Below are positions 48,859 through 56,994 of a stretch of DNA of 64,000 bases, piece by piece; within the stretch, counting starts at the first letter, position 1; every line of letters starts with the position of its first letter. The notes under the pieces are model-generated. The model was not told the DNA's origin, ran no database searches, and saw only the letters and a list, made by a program, of their open reading frames with translations. Source of the DNA: Aeromicrobium fastidiosum (GTDB lineage Bacteria > Actinomycetota > Actinomycetes > Propionibacteriales > Nocardioidaceae); NCBI RefSeq assembly GCF_017876595.1, contig NZ_JAGIOG010000001.1, positions 1,922,001 through 1,986,000 of the forward strand, read 5' to 3'. The translations under genes were made by a program, and so were the position numbers.

Positions 48859-49566
48859 TCAGTCGGGCGACCTCGGGACGTCCTGCCCGAGGCCGAGGCG
48901 ACCGTCGATGACGGCTCGCGCAACGGCTCCGAGATCTTCGCCGCGCGAGAACGCCAGGACGCGCAGCAGCGCGAGGGCGTCCTCGTAACGGACGCTCGCC
49001 TCCAGCCCGAGGACGTCGGTGGCACGGTGGACGACATCTCGATCGGTCAGCACTTCGGCGAACACGTGGCTCTGCGCGCCGATGACGGGATTCTGCAGCA
49101 CTGCGGTGCCGACCACCGAGCCGAGGAAGCGGGCATCGGCGTCATCGGTGTCGCGCGGCTCTCCCTCGCGGTGCGCCAGCAGGACGCCGCGCAAGTCCAG
49201 GTCCGAGCGCAGGGGGATGGCGACGAGCGTCCCGGTGAAGCCGAGCACTGTCAGCTCGGCGCGAAGGGCGGGCCATCGCTCGTCGGCCGGGTTGGAGAAG
49301 TCGCCGATGACGACCTGGCCGGTCGCGAGCGAGTCGATCAGTGGTCCCTGGCCGGTGACGTCCTGGATCGACTCGAGTCGGCGGGACAGCAGCTGGGTCC
49401 AGCCCACCGTCGTGCGGCCGTCGGGCACGGTCTCGCTGGTGATCACCACTCCGTCTGCGGCGAGCATGACTCTGCACGCCTCGCACAGGCGTTCTTGCAG
49501 GGTCTCCAGCGATCTAACTGACGCGAGGACGGCGGTGAAGCGTGTCAGCGCGTCGCTGAACGTCAT
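48859..49566 (-). CDS. GAF and ANTAR domain regulator
   Basis: A 235-residue regulator. The GAF domain covers about residues 5-150 (CRVMLAADGVVITS, then VIGDFSNPADERWPA and GTLVAIPLR). The C-terminal ANTAR region, about 170-225 (DRDVVHRATDVLG, then ALALLRVLAFSRGEDL), would bind paired RNA hairpins and stop transcription termination, as known for ANTAR proteins. The ligand and target RNAs are unknown. The ATG at 49566 begins MTFSDALTRF; longer frames upstream have no support. It is divergent from the gamma-glutamyltransferase gene. Confidence 0.82.
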   Translation of the reverse strand: MTFSDALTRFTAVLASVRSLETLQERLCEACRVMLAADGVVITSETVPDGRTTVGWTQLLSRRLESIQDVTGQGPLIDSLATGQVVIGDFSNPADERWPALRAELTVLGFTGTLVAIPLRSDLDLRGVLLAHREGEPRDTDDADARFLGSVVGTAVLQNPVIGAQSHVFAEVLTDRDVVHRATDVLGLEASVRYEDALALLRVLAFSRGEDLGAVARAVIDGRLGLGQDVPRSPD

Positions 49567-49657
49567 CCGCGGGTGTGCCCCCGCCGGTGATCGCCAAACA
49601 ATCCGACGTGACGCCGACGTGCGCCGGCGTCCGACGTGCGCCGGCCGCGCTGACAGA

Positions 49658-49663
49658 TAGCCT
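49658..49663 (+). promoter_or_regulatory. -10 element of the gamma-glutamyltransferase gene
   Basis: TAGCCT ends 6 bases before the GTG at 49670. Confidence 0.5.
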
Positions 49664-49669
49664 TCGCGG

Positions 49670-51187
49670 GTGCCTGACGTCTCGATCGCCGCCCCCAACG
49701 AGGCCGCCGCCGACGCGGGCGAGCAGATCGCCCGCGCGGGAGGCAACGCGGTCGACGCGGCCATCGCGGCATCGCTCGTGACGATGGTCAACGAGGTCGG
49801 TCTCGTGTCGCTCAGCTCGGGCGGCTTCGTGACGGTGCAGCCGCCGGACGGCAGCGCCCCGCAGACCGTCGACGGCTGGATGGACATGCCCGGACGGGGC
49901 CGTGCCCTCGGCGGCGGCACGTGGGACGTCGACACCGAGTACGGCGGCGGCGTCACGGTGACGATCGGCGCCGGATCGGTCGCGACGCACGGCTCGGTTG
50001 CCGCGTTCGAGGAGACCCATCGCCGCTGGGGGAGCCTGCCGTGGCGCGAGCTGGTCACCCCGGCGATCGACGTCGCCCGACGAGGGTTCCACCTGAGCTC
50101 GGCGTCGCGCTACTACCTCGACTACGTCCACGACGACATCTTCGGCTGGGACGACGAGAGCCGTGCGGCGGTGCATGACGCCGACGGGGCCGTCACCACG
50201 GGTCTGGTCGACCTGCACGACCTGGCGGCCTCGCTCGAGCTCATCGCCGCCGACGGTGCCGCTGCGTTGCACACCGGCGAGATCGGTCGCCTGATCAGCG
50301 ACGACGTCATCCGCCGGGGCGGCATCCTCGGTGCCGACGACCTCGCCGACTACCGCCCGGTCGTGCGACCGTCGCTCATCAGCCGGGTCGGCGACTGGAC
50401 GTTCGGCACCAACCCGCCGCCGTCCGTCGGTGGGGTGTGCGTGACCGCGATGCTCCGCCTGCTCGACGGACGGCCGTACGGCCCCTGGGACGCCGACGAC
50501 GTCGCCCACCTCGTGCGGGTGCAGCGAGCGGTGCTGGGTCACCGGCTCGACGTTCTCGACGTCAGCGCCGATCTCGTCCACGACGCCGGGGCGTTCCTGG
50601 CGCTGGTCGACCGCGACCACCTCGCGGTGCTGGAGTCGGGCTCGACGGCGCACGTGTCGGCGACCGACAGCGACGGCGGGGCCTGCTCCGTCACGGTGTC
50701 GTCGGGCTACAGCTCGGGCATGATCGCGCGCGGCACGGGCATCTGGCTCAACAACTGCCTCGGCGAGCAGGAGCTCAACGCCCGCGGGCTGCACGGGCTC
50801 GCCCCCGGCACCCGGCTGCTGTCGAACATGGCACCGACGGTGGGGCACCACGTCGACGGATCGGCCCTCGCGATCGGATCGCCCGGGGCCGACCGCATCA
50901 CGACCGCGATCGTGCAGGCCCTCGCGGGCTTCGTCAACGGCGGGCTCGGCCTGCAGGAGGCGATCAACCACCCCCGCGTGCACGTGCACCGGGCGGGGCG
51001 TCCCGACGAGGTCGTCAAGACCGAGACCGAGCTGTCGATGTACTACGGCGGCGTCGCCGCCACCCTGCGGCGGCCCTCGGCGAGCGCAGGCAGCGCGGGA
51101 GCGATGGTCGCGGCGGCCGATCCGCGCCGCGATGGTGCCGTACGTCTCGTCCACGGTCCGACGCCAGGACCTCCGACTGCGGTTTGA
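49670..51187 (+). CDS. gamma-glutamyltransferase-family protein
   Basis: A 505-residue member of the Ntn-hydrolase gamma-glutamyltransferase family. EAAADAGEQIARAGGNAVDA opens the large subunit. The likely cleavage site and nucleophile is the Thr in SGSTAHVSATD (about residue 326), followed by GGACSVTVSSGYSSGM. GLAPGTRLLSNMAPTV is the substrate-binding loop. No signal peptide is visible, so it is probably cytoplasmic. It could act on glutathione-like or other gamma-glutamyl compounds. GTG start; GDPD gene 7 bases downstream. Confidence 0.88.
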   Translation: MPDVSIAAPNEAAADAGEQIARAGGNAVDAAIAASLVTMVNEVGLVSLSSGGFVTVQPPDGSAPQTVDGWMDMPGRGRALGGGTWDVDTEYGGGVTVTIGAGSVATHGSVAAFEETHRRWGSLPWRELVTPAIDVARRGFHLSSASRYYLDYVHDDIFGWDDESRAAVHDADGAVTTGLVDLHDLAASLELIAADGAAALHTGEIGRLISDDVIRRGGILGADDLADYRPVVRPSLISRVGDWTFGTNPPPSVGGVCVTAMLRLLDGRPYGPWDADDVAHLVRVQRAVLGHRLDVLDVSADLVHDAGAFLALVDRDHLAVLESGSTAHVSATDSDGGACSVTVSSGYSSGMIARGTGIWLNNCLGEQELNARGLHGLAPGTRLLSNMAPTVGHHVDGSALAIGSPGADRITTAIVQALAGFVNGGLGLQEAINHPRVHVHRAGRPDEVVKTETELSMYYGGVAATLRRPSASAGSAGAMVAAADPRRDGAVRLVHGPTPGPPTAV

Positions 51188-51194
51188 TGGTCGG

Positions 51195-52217
51195 GTGTCC
51201 AGCCCAGCGGCGCCCATCGTCATCGGCCATCGCGGCGTGCCCGGCGAGCGGCTGGAGCACACCCGCCCGTCCTACCTCCTCGCGATCGAGCAGGGGTGCG
51301 ACTACATCGAGCCCGATGTCGTCGCGACCCGCGACGGGGTGCTGGTCGTCCGCCACGAGAACGAGATCAGCGGCACGACCGACGTCGCGTCACACCCCGA
51401 GTTCGCCGATCGCAAGGTCAGCAAGGTCATCGACGGCGTGCCCTACACCGGGTGGTTCACCGAGGACTTCACGCTCGAGGAGCTCAAGACGCTGCGCGTG
51501 CGGGAGCGCCTGCCCCAGCTGCGGCCGCAGAACATCCGGCTGGCACGCACCGAGCAGATCCTGACGTTCGACGAGGTGCTCGACATCGCCGAGCAGGCGA
51601 GCGCCGACGGCCGGGCCGAGCCGATCGGCGTCTACGTCGAGACCAAGCACCCCACCTACTTCGCCGGCATCGGGCTCGACCTCAACGACCTGCTGATCGC
51701 CGTGCTGGAGCGGCGCGGCGTCAACCACGCGGGCGCCAAGATCATCATCCAGTCGATGGAGACGGCCAACCTGAAGGCGTTGCGCGACCGCACGCCGCTG
51801 ACGATCATCCAGCTGCTCGACCGCCAGGGCGCGCCCTACGACCTCGTGGCCGCGGGCGATCCCCGCACCTACTGGGCGATGCGCAAGCCGCCTGAGCTGC
51901 AGAAGATCGCCGCCTACGCCGACGGCATCGGGCCCAACAAGAGCCAGGTCATCAAGCGAGACCTGCGCCAGCGGCTGGCCAAGACCACCAAGCTCGTGCG
52001 GCGGGCGCACGACCTCGGGCTGCTGGTGCACATCTGGACGATGCGCAGCGAGAACAACTTCCTGCCCACCGATCTGCGCCTCGGACGCGACAAGGCCGCC
52101 CACGGCGACGCCGTGGGCGAGTACCTCGCCTTCTTCGACGCGGGCGTCGACGGGGTGTTCTCCGACTTCTCGGCTACTGCGGTGCTGGCGCGGCAGCTGT
52201 GGCTGGAGAAGCAGTAG
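51195..52217 (+). CDS. glycerophosphodiester phosphodiesterase
   Basis: A 340-residue GlpQ-like enzyme that releases glycerol-3-phosphate from glycerophosphodiesters. VIGHRGVPGERLEHTRPSY and YIEPDVVATRDGVLVVRHE carry the active-site His-Arg, Glu and Asp. VETKHPTYF and the late DAGVDGVFSDF are typical barrel segments. No signal peptide is seen, unlike periplasmic GlpQ. GTG at 51195 follows the upstream stop by 7 bases; ATG at 51132 would overlap that gene. The 3' end overlaps the convergent PspC gene by 44 bases. Confidence 0.9.
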   Translation: MSSPAAPIVIGHRGVPGERLEHTRPSYLLAIEQGCDYIEPDVVATRDGVLVVRHENEISGTTDVASHPEFADRKVSKVIDGVPYTGWFTEDFTLEELKTLRVRERLPQLRPQNIRLARTEQILTFDEVLDIAEQASADGRAEPIGVYVETKHPTYFAGIGLDLNDLLIAVLERRGVNHAGAKIIIQSMETANLKALRDRTPLTIIQLLDRQGAPYDLVAAGDPRTYWAMRKPPELQKIAAYADGIGPNKSQVIKRDLRQRLAKTTKLVRRAHDLGLLVHIWTMRSENNFLPTDLRLGRDKAAHGDAVGEYLAFFDAGVDGVFSDFSATAVLARQLWLEKQ

Positions 52218-52428
52218 GCGTCGTCCACACCGGCTGCTGCCGGTCGCGCTTCGGCATCAGGGCCCAGGCCACGAGGTAGCCGACGACCAGCGAGCCGGCA
52301 CCGAGGAGCGTGCACACGACCAGGACGATCCGGACGATCGTCGCGTCGATGCCGAAGTGGTCGGCGACGCCGCCGCACACCCCCGCGATCCACTTGTCGT
52401 CAGGCGTTCGGGTGAGCTGCTTGGTCAT
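52174..52428 (-). CDS. small PspC-domain membrane protein
   Basis: An 84-residue protein. The PspC domain covers about residues 5-62 (KWIAGVCGGVADHFGID, then VRIVLVVCTLLGAGSLVVGY) and includes one membrane hairpin. An Ala/Pro-rich tail follows. Last gene of the minus-strand envelope-stress cluster. It overlaps the upstream membrane-protein gene by 29 bases and the convergent GDPD gene by 44. Confidence 0.85.
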   Translation of the reverse strand: MTKQLTRTPDDKWIAGVCGGVADHFGIDATIVRIVLVVCTLLGAGSLVVGYLVAWALMPKRDRQQPVWTTPTASPATAAAPAPQ

Positions 52429-52684
52429 GGCTGTCTCCTTCGTAGGTCGGTGCGGGGCCGGGCGTGTGGTCGGCGGCCGGGGACTGGCGCGGCGGCGTGG
52501 GACGGGACTGCCACAGGGTTGCGGCGACACCGAGCACGCCGAGGACGATCAGCACTGACGCGGCAGTGAGACTGAGCTGGCGCGGAGTCAGCAGGTCCTC
52601 CCGCCACACCGCCCACTGACCGATCGCGGCCAGGAAGAACAGGGCGGAGCCGAAGCTGCCCCAGCGGAACGGATGGCGGTTCAT
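52400..52684 (-). CDS. small two-helix membrane protein
   Basis: A 94-residue hypothetical with membrane segments at about residues 10-27 and 38-60 and a Pro-rich cytoplasmic tail. No family recognised. The ATG overlaps the stop of the PspC/LiaF-like gene (ATGA), and its end overlaps the small PspC gene. Compact overlap on both sides supports it as a real gene of the cluster. Confidence 0.75.
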   Translation of the reverse strand: MNRHPFRWGSFGSALFFLAAIGQWAVWREDLLTPRQLSLTAASVLIVLGVLGVAATLWQSRPTPPRQSPAADHTPGPAPTYEGDSHDQAAHPNA

Positions 52685-53871
52685 CGGGTGATCACCTCGA
52701 TCTGTCCGAGCTTCTGGTGGATGTCGATCGACAGCGTCGTTCCGTCTGGCTCGTCGGGCACGTCGGCCAACGAGACGTCGGTGCCGTCCTCCAGACGACC
52801 GAAGAGGTCGATCTGGCCGGCCCGCACGTCGGCGTCGACGGCGACCTTCAGTTCGTCGGGCACGATGACTGTCGTCTGGCCGATGCCGGCGTCGATCGTG
52901 ATGGTGCGACCCTGCAGGCGCTGTGGGTCGCTGACGCGGGTGAGGTCGAGCTCGAGCTCACCGATGCCGTGGCGGTAGGTCCGCTGCACGTCCGCGGCGA
53001 CGGTCGGGGCGGGCTTCTGCGAGCCGATCTGACCGCTTGGAAAGACCGATCCGATCGCCAGGGTGACGACCAGCAGCAGCCCGATGCCGATCAATGGCCC
53101 GCCGTCTCCGACGAATGTCCCGACGAGCAGGCCGAGGGCGACGACGCCGAGCGCCACGGCGATGTACGCCGTCCAGTGCAGGTCCCGCTGCGTCTCGTCG
53201 TAGATCCACGTCGCTGCCAGCCCGATCGCCGCGACCGACGCCGTCAGCGCCAGCAGGGCGGGGGACCGCGGCGGGCGCTTGGCGCGGGGCGGGGCCGCGG
53301 GCCGCGCGAGCGGCATCGTCGGCGCGGAGTCCCCGGCCGTCCCGGCTGCGGCTGAGTGGACGACGGTCGGGTCACCGACGTCCGGCGTGGCTGTCGCCGC
53401 CGCGGCATCGCGGCGACGTCGCGGGCGCAGCCAGGCGAAGTAGAACCCGAAGCCCACGGGGACGAGCCACCAGGCGGTGTCGCCCCACCAGGCCCAGCTG
53501 CTGTCGCCGACGATCGAGAGCGCGGCGAGGATCAGGGCGCCGACGAGGCCGGCGACCCGCACCTGCGGCTCGTTGCGGTCCAGCTTGAACCAGTCGGCGA
53601 CGATGCTCCGGTCGGCGGCGTCGGCCGGCAGCAGCAGCCACGCCGCGACGTAGAGGATGACACCGGCGAAGCCCGCCACGGCCAGCACGGCGACGACGAC
53701 GCGCACGACGACGGGGTCGACGTTGAGGTACCTCGCGGCACCGGCGCAGACGCCGGCGACGATGCGGTCGTCGGACGAGCGCTGCATGTCGGTCATCGTG
53801 CGGAGGCGGTGCGGATCGAACTCGTCGTCCGCTCCCGGAGGTGGCGGCGTGGCCTGCTGGGTGTCGTTCAT
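52681..53871 (-). CDS. PspC and LiaF-like C-terminal domain membrane protein
   Basis: A 396-residue protein. A polar N-terminus leads to a PspC domain (about residues 33-90, DRIVAGVCAGAARYLNVD), two further pairs of membrane helices, and a C-terminal beta-rich domain (about 295-396, GIGELELDLTRV, then ITIDAGIGQTTVIVPDELKV) like that of LiaF, which restrains LiaRS-type signalling. It is divergent from a PspC-type histidine kinase, suggesting it sets that kinase's activity (inference). ATG at 53871. Confidence 0.85.
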   Translation of the reverse strand: MNDTQQATPPPPGADDEFDPHRLRTMTDMQRSSDDRIVAGVCAGAARYLNVDPVVVRVVVAVLAVAGFAGVILYVAAWLLLPADAADRSIVADWFKLDRNEPQVRVAGLVGALILAALSIVGDSSWAWWGDTAWWLVPVGFGFYFAWLRPRRRRDAAAATATPDVGDPTVVHSAAAGTAGDSAPTMPLARPAAPPRAKRPPRSPALLALTASVAAIGLAATWIYDETQRDLHWTAYIAVALGVVALGLLVGTFVGDGGPLIGIGLLLVVTLAIGSVFPSGQIGSQKPAPTVAADVQRTYRHGIGELELDLTRVSDPQRLQGRTITIDAGIGQTTVIVPDELKVAVDADVRAGQIDLFGRLEDGTDVSLADVPDEPDGTTLSIDIHQKLGQIEVITR

Positions 53872-54011
53872 GTCCCCATCGTCACGCGTCGACACCTTCT
53901 CGCGCATCGGGCGGAACCCTGATCTCGACCCTGGGCTGCGCCGCGACCTCAGGGTCTGCCCGGGGTCATGCCCGGTGGCGGGTGGGACGACGCGCGTGTG
54001 ACGATCGTCCC

Positions 54012-55322
54012 GTGACCTCCTACCGCCGCGCGTACCGACCGGCCGAGCACCGGCTCGTCGGCGGCGTCGCGACGGGTCTGGCCGAGCACCTCGGCGTCCC
54101 CGTCGTCTACGTGCGCGTGGCCTTCGTCGTCGCCACCTGGTTCCAGGGCGTCGGCGTGCTGGCCTACCTGCTGCTGTGGCGGCTGCTGCCCCTTCGGCGT
54201 CCGGAGATGTCACCCGGTCTGGAGTCGGCCACGCGCCGCGGGCTGCGCGGTGGTGCGGGCGGCGTGCGCGGCGGGGCACGCGAGGTCGTCCAGACGGTGG
54301 CCCTCGGCGCCGTCGGCATCGGCGTGCTGCTCCTCATCCAGTCGACGGGGCGGGGCATCGACGACGGCCTGTTCGCGCCGCTGCTCGTCGCGATCGTCGG
54401 CGTCGCCGTGGTGTGGCGGCAGCTCGACGACGTCGCCTGGGCACGCTGGATGCGACAGACCAGCGGCTGGGCGTTCGCCTCGCGGGTCGCCGCCGGTGCC
54501 GGGCTCATCGCCGTCGCCGCGATCTACTTCTTGACCAAGGAGGGCGGCTGGGGTGCCGCGGTCAACCTCGCCTCGGCGCTGGTCATCGCGGTGCTGGGGC
54601 TCGGCCTGATCCTCGGGCCGTGGATCGCCCGGCTGTCGGGCGACCTGTCCGAGGAGCGCCGCGAGCGGGTGCGGTCGCAGGAGCGGGCCGACGTCGCCGC
54701 CCACCTGCACGACTCGGTGCTGCAGACCCTGGCGCTGCTTCAGAAGAACGCCGGTGACGCCGCCGCCGTCGCAACGCTCGCCCGTCGCCAGGAACGTGAG
54801 CTGCGCGACTGGCTGTACGGCAATGACGAACGTCCCGGCGACTCGCTGCTGGCCGCACTGCGGGCCTCGGCCGCCGAGGTCGAGGACGCCCACCACGTGC
54901 CGGTCGAGGTCATCTCGGTCGGTGACACGCCGCTCGACGGCGACATGACGGCACTGGCGCGGGCTGCCCGCGAGGCGATGGTCAACGCCGCCAAGCACGC
55001 TGGCGTCGATCGCATCGACGTCTACGCCGAGACCGACGGACGCACCGCCACGGTGTTCGTGCGCGACCGCGGGGTGGGGTTCGATCCCGAGACGATCGCC
55101 GACGATCGCATGGGCGTCCGCGCCTCGATCGTCGCCCGCGTCGAGCGGCACGGCGGCACCGCCACGATCCGCAGTCGACCCGGCGAGGGCACCGAGGTCG
55201 CGCTGAGCGTCCCGATCCGCGCCGACACGACCTCCACGCCCACAGCCTCCACGCCCACGACCTCCACGCCCACAGCCTCCACGCCCACGACCTCCACGCC
55301 CACAGAAGGGGCCCTGCCATGA
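54012..55322 (+). CDS. PspC-type sensor histidine kinase
   Basis: A 436-residue kinase. A PspC domain (about residues 8-60, EHRLVGGVATGLAEHLGV) is followed by about five membrane helices. The DHp helix has the phospho-accepting His in AAHLHDSVLQTLALLQ, the HATPase domain has the N-box AREAMVNAAKHAG, and DRGVGFD and GVRASIVARVERHGG follow. The architecture matches EsrS of corynebacteria and LiaS-like sensors of envelope stress. The last 30 residues are a Thr/Ser/Pro repeat coded by tandem 15-base units. GTG start; stop overlaps the regulator gene (ATGA). Confidence 0.9.
   Translation: MTSYRRAYRPAEHRLVGGVATGLAEHLGVPVVYVRVAFVVATWFQGVGVLAYLLLWRLLPLRRPEMSPGLESATRRGLRGGAGGVRGGAREVVQTVALGAVGIGVLLLIQSTGRGIDDGLFAPLLVAIVGVAVVWRQLDDVAWARWMRQTSGWAFASRVAAGAGLIAVAAIYFLTKEGGWGAAVNLASALVIAVLGLGLILGPWIARLSGDLSEERRERVRSQERADVAAHLHDSVLQTLALLQKNAGDAAAVATLARRQERELRDWLYGNDERPGDSLLAALRASAAEVEDAHHVPVEVISVGDTPLDGDMTALARAAREAMVNAAKHAGVDRIDVYAETDGRTATVFVRDRGVGFDPETIADDRMGVRASIVARVERHGGTATIRSRPGEGTEVALSVPIRADTTSTPTASTPTTSTPTASTPTTSTPTEGALP
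55231..55305 (+). repeat. in-frame tandem repeat in the kinase C-terminus
   Basis: Five units of 15 bases (CCTCCACGCCCACAG or ending CGA), best read as two and a half copies of a 30-base unit. Each unit codes for five residues such as STPTA or STPTT. Confidence 0.9.
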
Positions 55323-55960
55323 CGACCCTCCGCGTCGTGATCGTCGACGACCACGCGATGTTCCGCACCGGGGTGCGCTCCGAGATCGACGGCACCGTCG
55401 ACGTCGTGGGCGAGGCCGAGGACGTCGAGTCCGCCGTGGCGGTCATCGTCGAGACCCGCCCCGACGTCGTGCTGCTCGACGTCCACATGCCCGGCGGTGG
55501 GGGACTCGAGGTCATCCGGCGGCTGCACGTGCGGCATCCCGACACGCGGTTCCTGGCGCTGTCGGTCAGCGACGCCGCCGAGGACGTCATCGGGATCATC
55601 CGGGCCGGGGCCCGCGGCTACGTCACCAAGAACATCTCGGGCACCGAGCTGCTCGCCGCGATCGACCGGGTCGCTGCGGGCGATGCGGTGTTCTCGCCGC
55701 GGCTCGCCGGGTTCGTGCTCGACGCCTTCGCCGGCACGATCGAGATCGCGCAGGTCGACGAGGACCTCGACCGCCTGACCGAGCGGGAGCGCGAGGTCAT
55801 GCGCCTGATCGCCCGCGGCTACGCCTACAAGGAGGTCGCCAAGGAGCTGTTCATCTCGATCAAGACCGTCGAGACCCACGTCTCCAGCGTCCTGCGCAAG
55901 CTGCAGCTGTCGAGCCGCCACGAGCTGACCCGCTGGGCCAACGACCGCCGCCTCATCTGA
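55319..55960 (+). CDS. LuxR/NarL-type response regulator
   Basis: A 213-residue regulator. The receiver domain covers about residues 1-120 with the phospho-accepting Asp in DVVLLDVHMPGG and Lys in GYVTKN. The LuxR DNA-binding domain is at about 145-210 (LTEREREVMRLIARGYAYKE, then SIKTVETHVSSVLRKL). Paired with the upstream kinase by a 4-base overlap. By analogy with LiaR/EsrR it would control the divergent PspC cluster. Confidence 0.93.
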   Translation: MTTLRVVIVDDHAMFRTGVRSEIDGTVDVVGEAEDVESAVAVIVETRPDVVLLDVHMPGGGGLEVIRRLHVRHPDTRFLALSVSDAAEDVIGIIRAGARGYVTKNISGTELLAAIDRVAAGDAVFSPRLAGFVLDAFAGTIEIAQVDEDLDRLTEREREVMRLIARGYAYKEVAKELFISIKTVETHVSSVLRKLQLSSRHELTRWANDRRLI

Positions 55961-55993
55961 CCCGCGGTCCGCGAGCCGGTCCGCGAGCCGGTC

Positions 55994-56074
55994 CGCGAGT
56001 GGCGCAGTTTCGCGTTCTTGAGACGGCGAGTCTCGCGGAATTGCGCCACTCGCGCACCGGTTTGCGCCGCTCGG
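55994..56074. repeat. dispersed palindromic repeat R1, copy 2
   Basis: The arm CGCGAGTGGCGCA (55994-56006) and its complement (56042-56054) flank 35 bases, followed by ACCGGTTTGCGCCGCTCGG. The same blocks, in the same order, are in copy 1 at 12848-12929. A short tandem CGGTCCGCGAGC repeat precedes it. Confidence 0.75.
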
Positions 56075-56190
56075 CGACCGTCGTCGGCTTCCACGACCAG
56101 GCCCATCCGATCCGGCACTTCCGCCGCACCCTCGGCGTGACCCCGGTGCCTACACCGGCAGGGCCGCCTGACCTTTGTCATGATGGCTCG

Positions 56191-56931
56191 ATGAAGTCTC
56201 TCGGGGTCCTCGCGCTGCTCTCGGCGGTCGTCGCGGTATCGCTCGTGCCGGCCCCGGCGACCGCGGCCACAGAGCGTCCCGCGGTCGTCGAGAAGCGCGT
56301 CATCGGCCACAGCGTCAAGGGTCGGGACATCGTCGCCTGGCGGCTCGGCGACCCGACGTCGTCCACCAAGGTGCTCCTGCTGGCGGCGATGCACGGCGAC
56401 GAGAAGGGGTCCGTGACGACGCTGCGGACGCTGCGCGACGGCCGGCCGATCAAGGGGGCCGACATCTGGGTCGTCCCGGTCGTGAACCCCGATGGCTACG
56501 CGAGCAACCGCCGCCAGAACGCCCACGGGGTCGACCTCAACCGCAACTTCGGTGCCAAGTGGCGCAGGATCCGTGGGGCCACCGATTCCGGCCGCCGTGC
56601 CTTCTCCGAGCCCGAGACCCGTGCGATCCGCGACTTCGTCGACGAGATCCGGCCGACCCACACCGTCAGCTACCACCAGCCCCTCGACGGCATCGACATC
56701 CGCGACACCGGCGACCGTGCGTGGGCCAAGCGCCTCGCGTCGCGGGTGCGGCTGCCGCAGAAGGCGTTCGACTGCTTCTCGCGCTGCTTCGGCACGTACT
56801 CGATGTGGTTCCGAGCGAAGCATCGCCGCGGCGCCGTCGTGACCGTCGAGCTGCCGCGCAGGCCGTCCGCGGCCTACCTGCGCACGGTGGCCCCGCGCGC
56901 GATCCTGGGGAGCCTGGGCGCGAAGCGCTGA
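56191..56931 (+). CDS. secreted M14-family zinc carboxypeptidase
   Basis: A 246-residue exported enzyme. The signal peptide (about residues 1-27) ends PATAA. The zinc ligands are in MHGDEKG (His and Glu) and SYHQP (His), GVDLNRNFG is the substrate-carboxylate loop, and the catalytic Glu is in VTVELPRR. It is shorter than classic M14 peptidases and closest to the murein-tripeptide/MpaA-like group, so a cell-wall peptide substrate is plausible but unproven. Confidence 0.85.
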   Translation: MKSLGVLALLSAVVAVSLVPAPATAATERPAVVEKRVIGHSVKGRDIVAWRLGDPTSSTKVLLLAAMHGDEKGSVTTLRTLRDGRPIKGADIWVVPVVNPDGYASNRRQNAHGVDLNRNFGAKWRRIRGATDSGRRAFSEPETRAIRDFVDEIRPTHTVSYHQPLDGIDIRDTGDRAWAKRLASRVRLPQKAFDCFSRCFGTYSMWFRAKHRRGAVVTVELPRRPSAAYLRTVAPRAILGSLGAKR

Positions 56932-56994
56932 CGCCCGGCTCGCGGCACGCGCGCTGCCAGCGACGTCTCAGCAGTCAGTGGCACGATCGACGCC

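Noticed and set aside
55231..55305. Regular repeats considered as a CRISPR array
   Set aside because: Units are 15 bases with no spacers and lie in frame inside a kinase gene.
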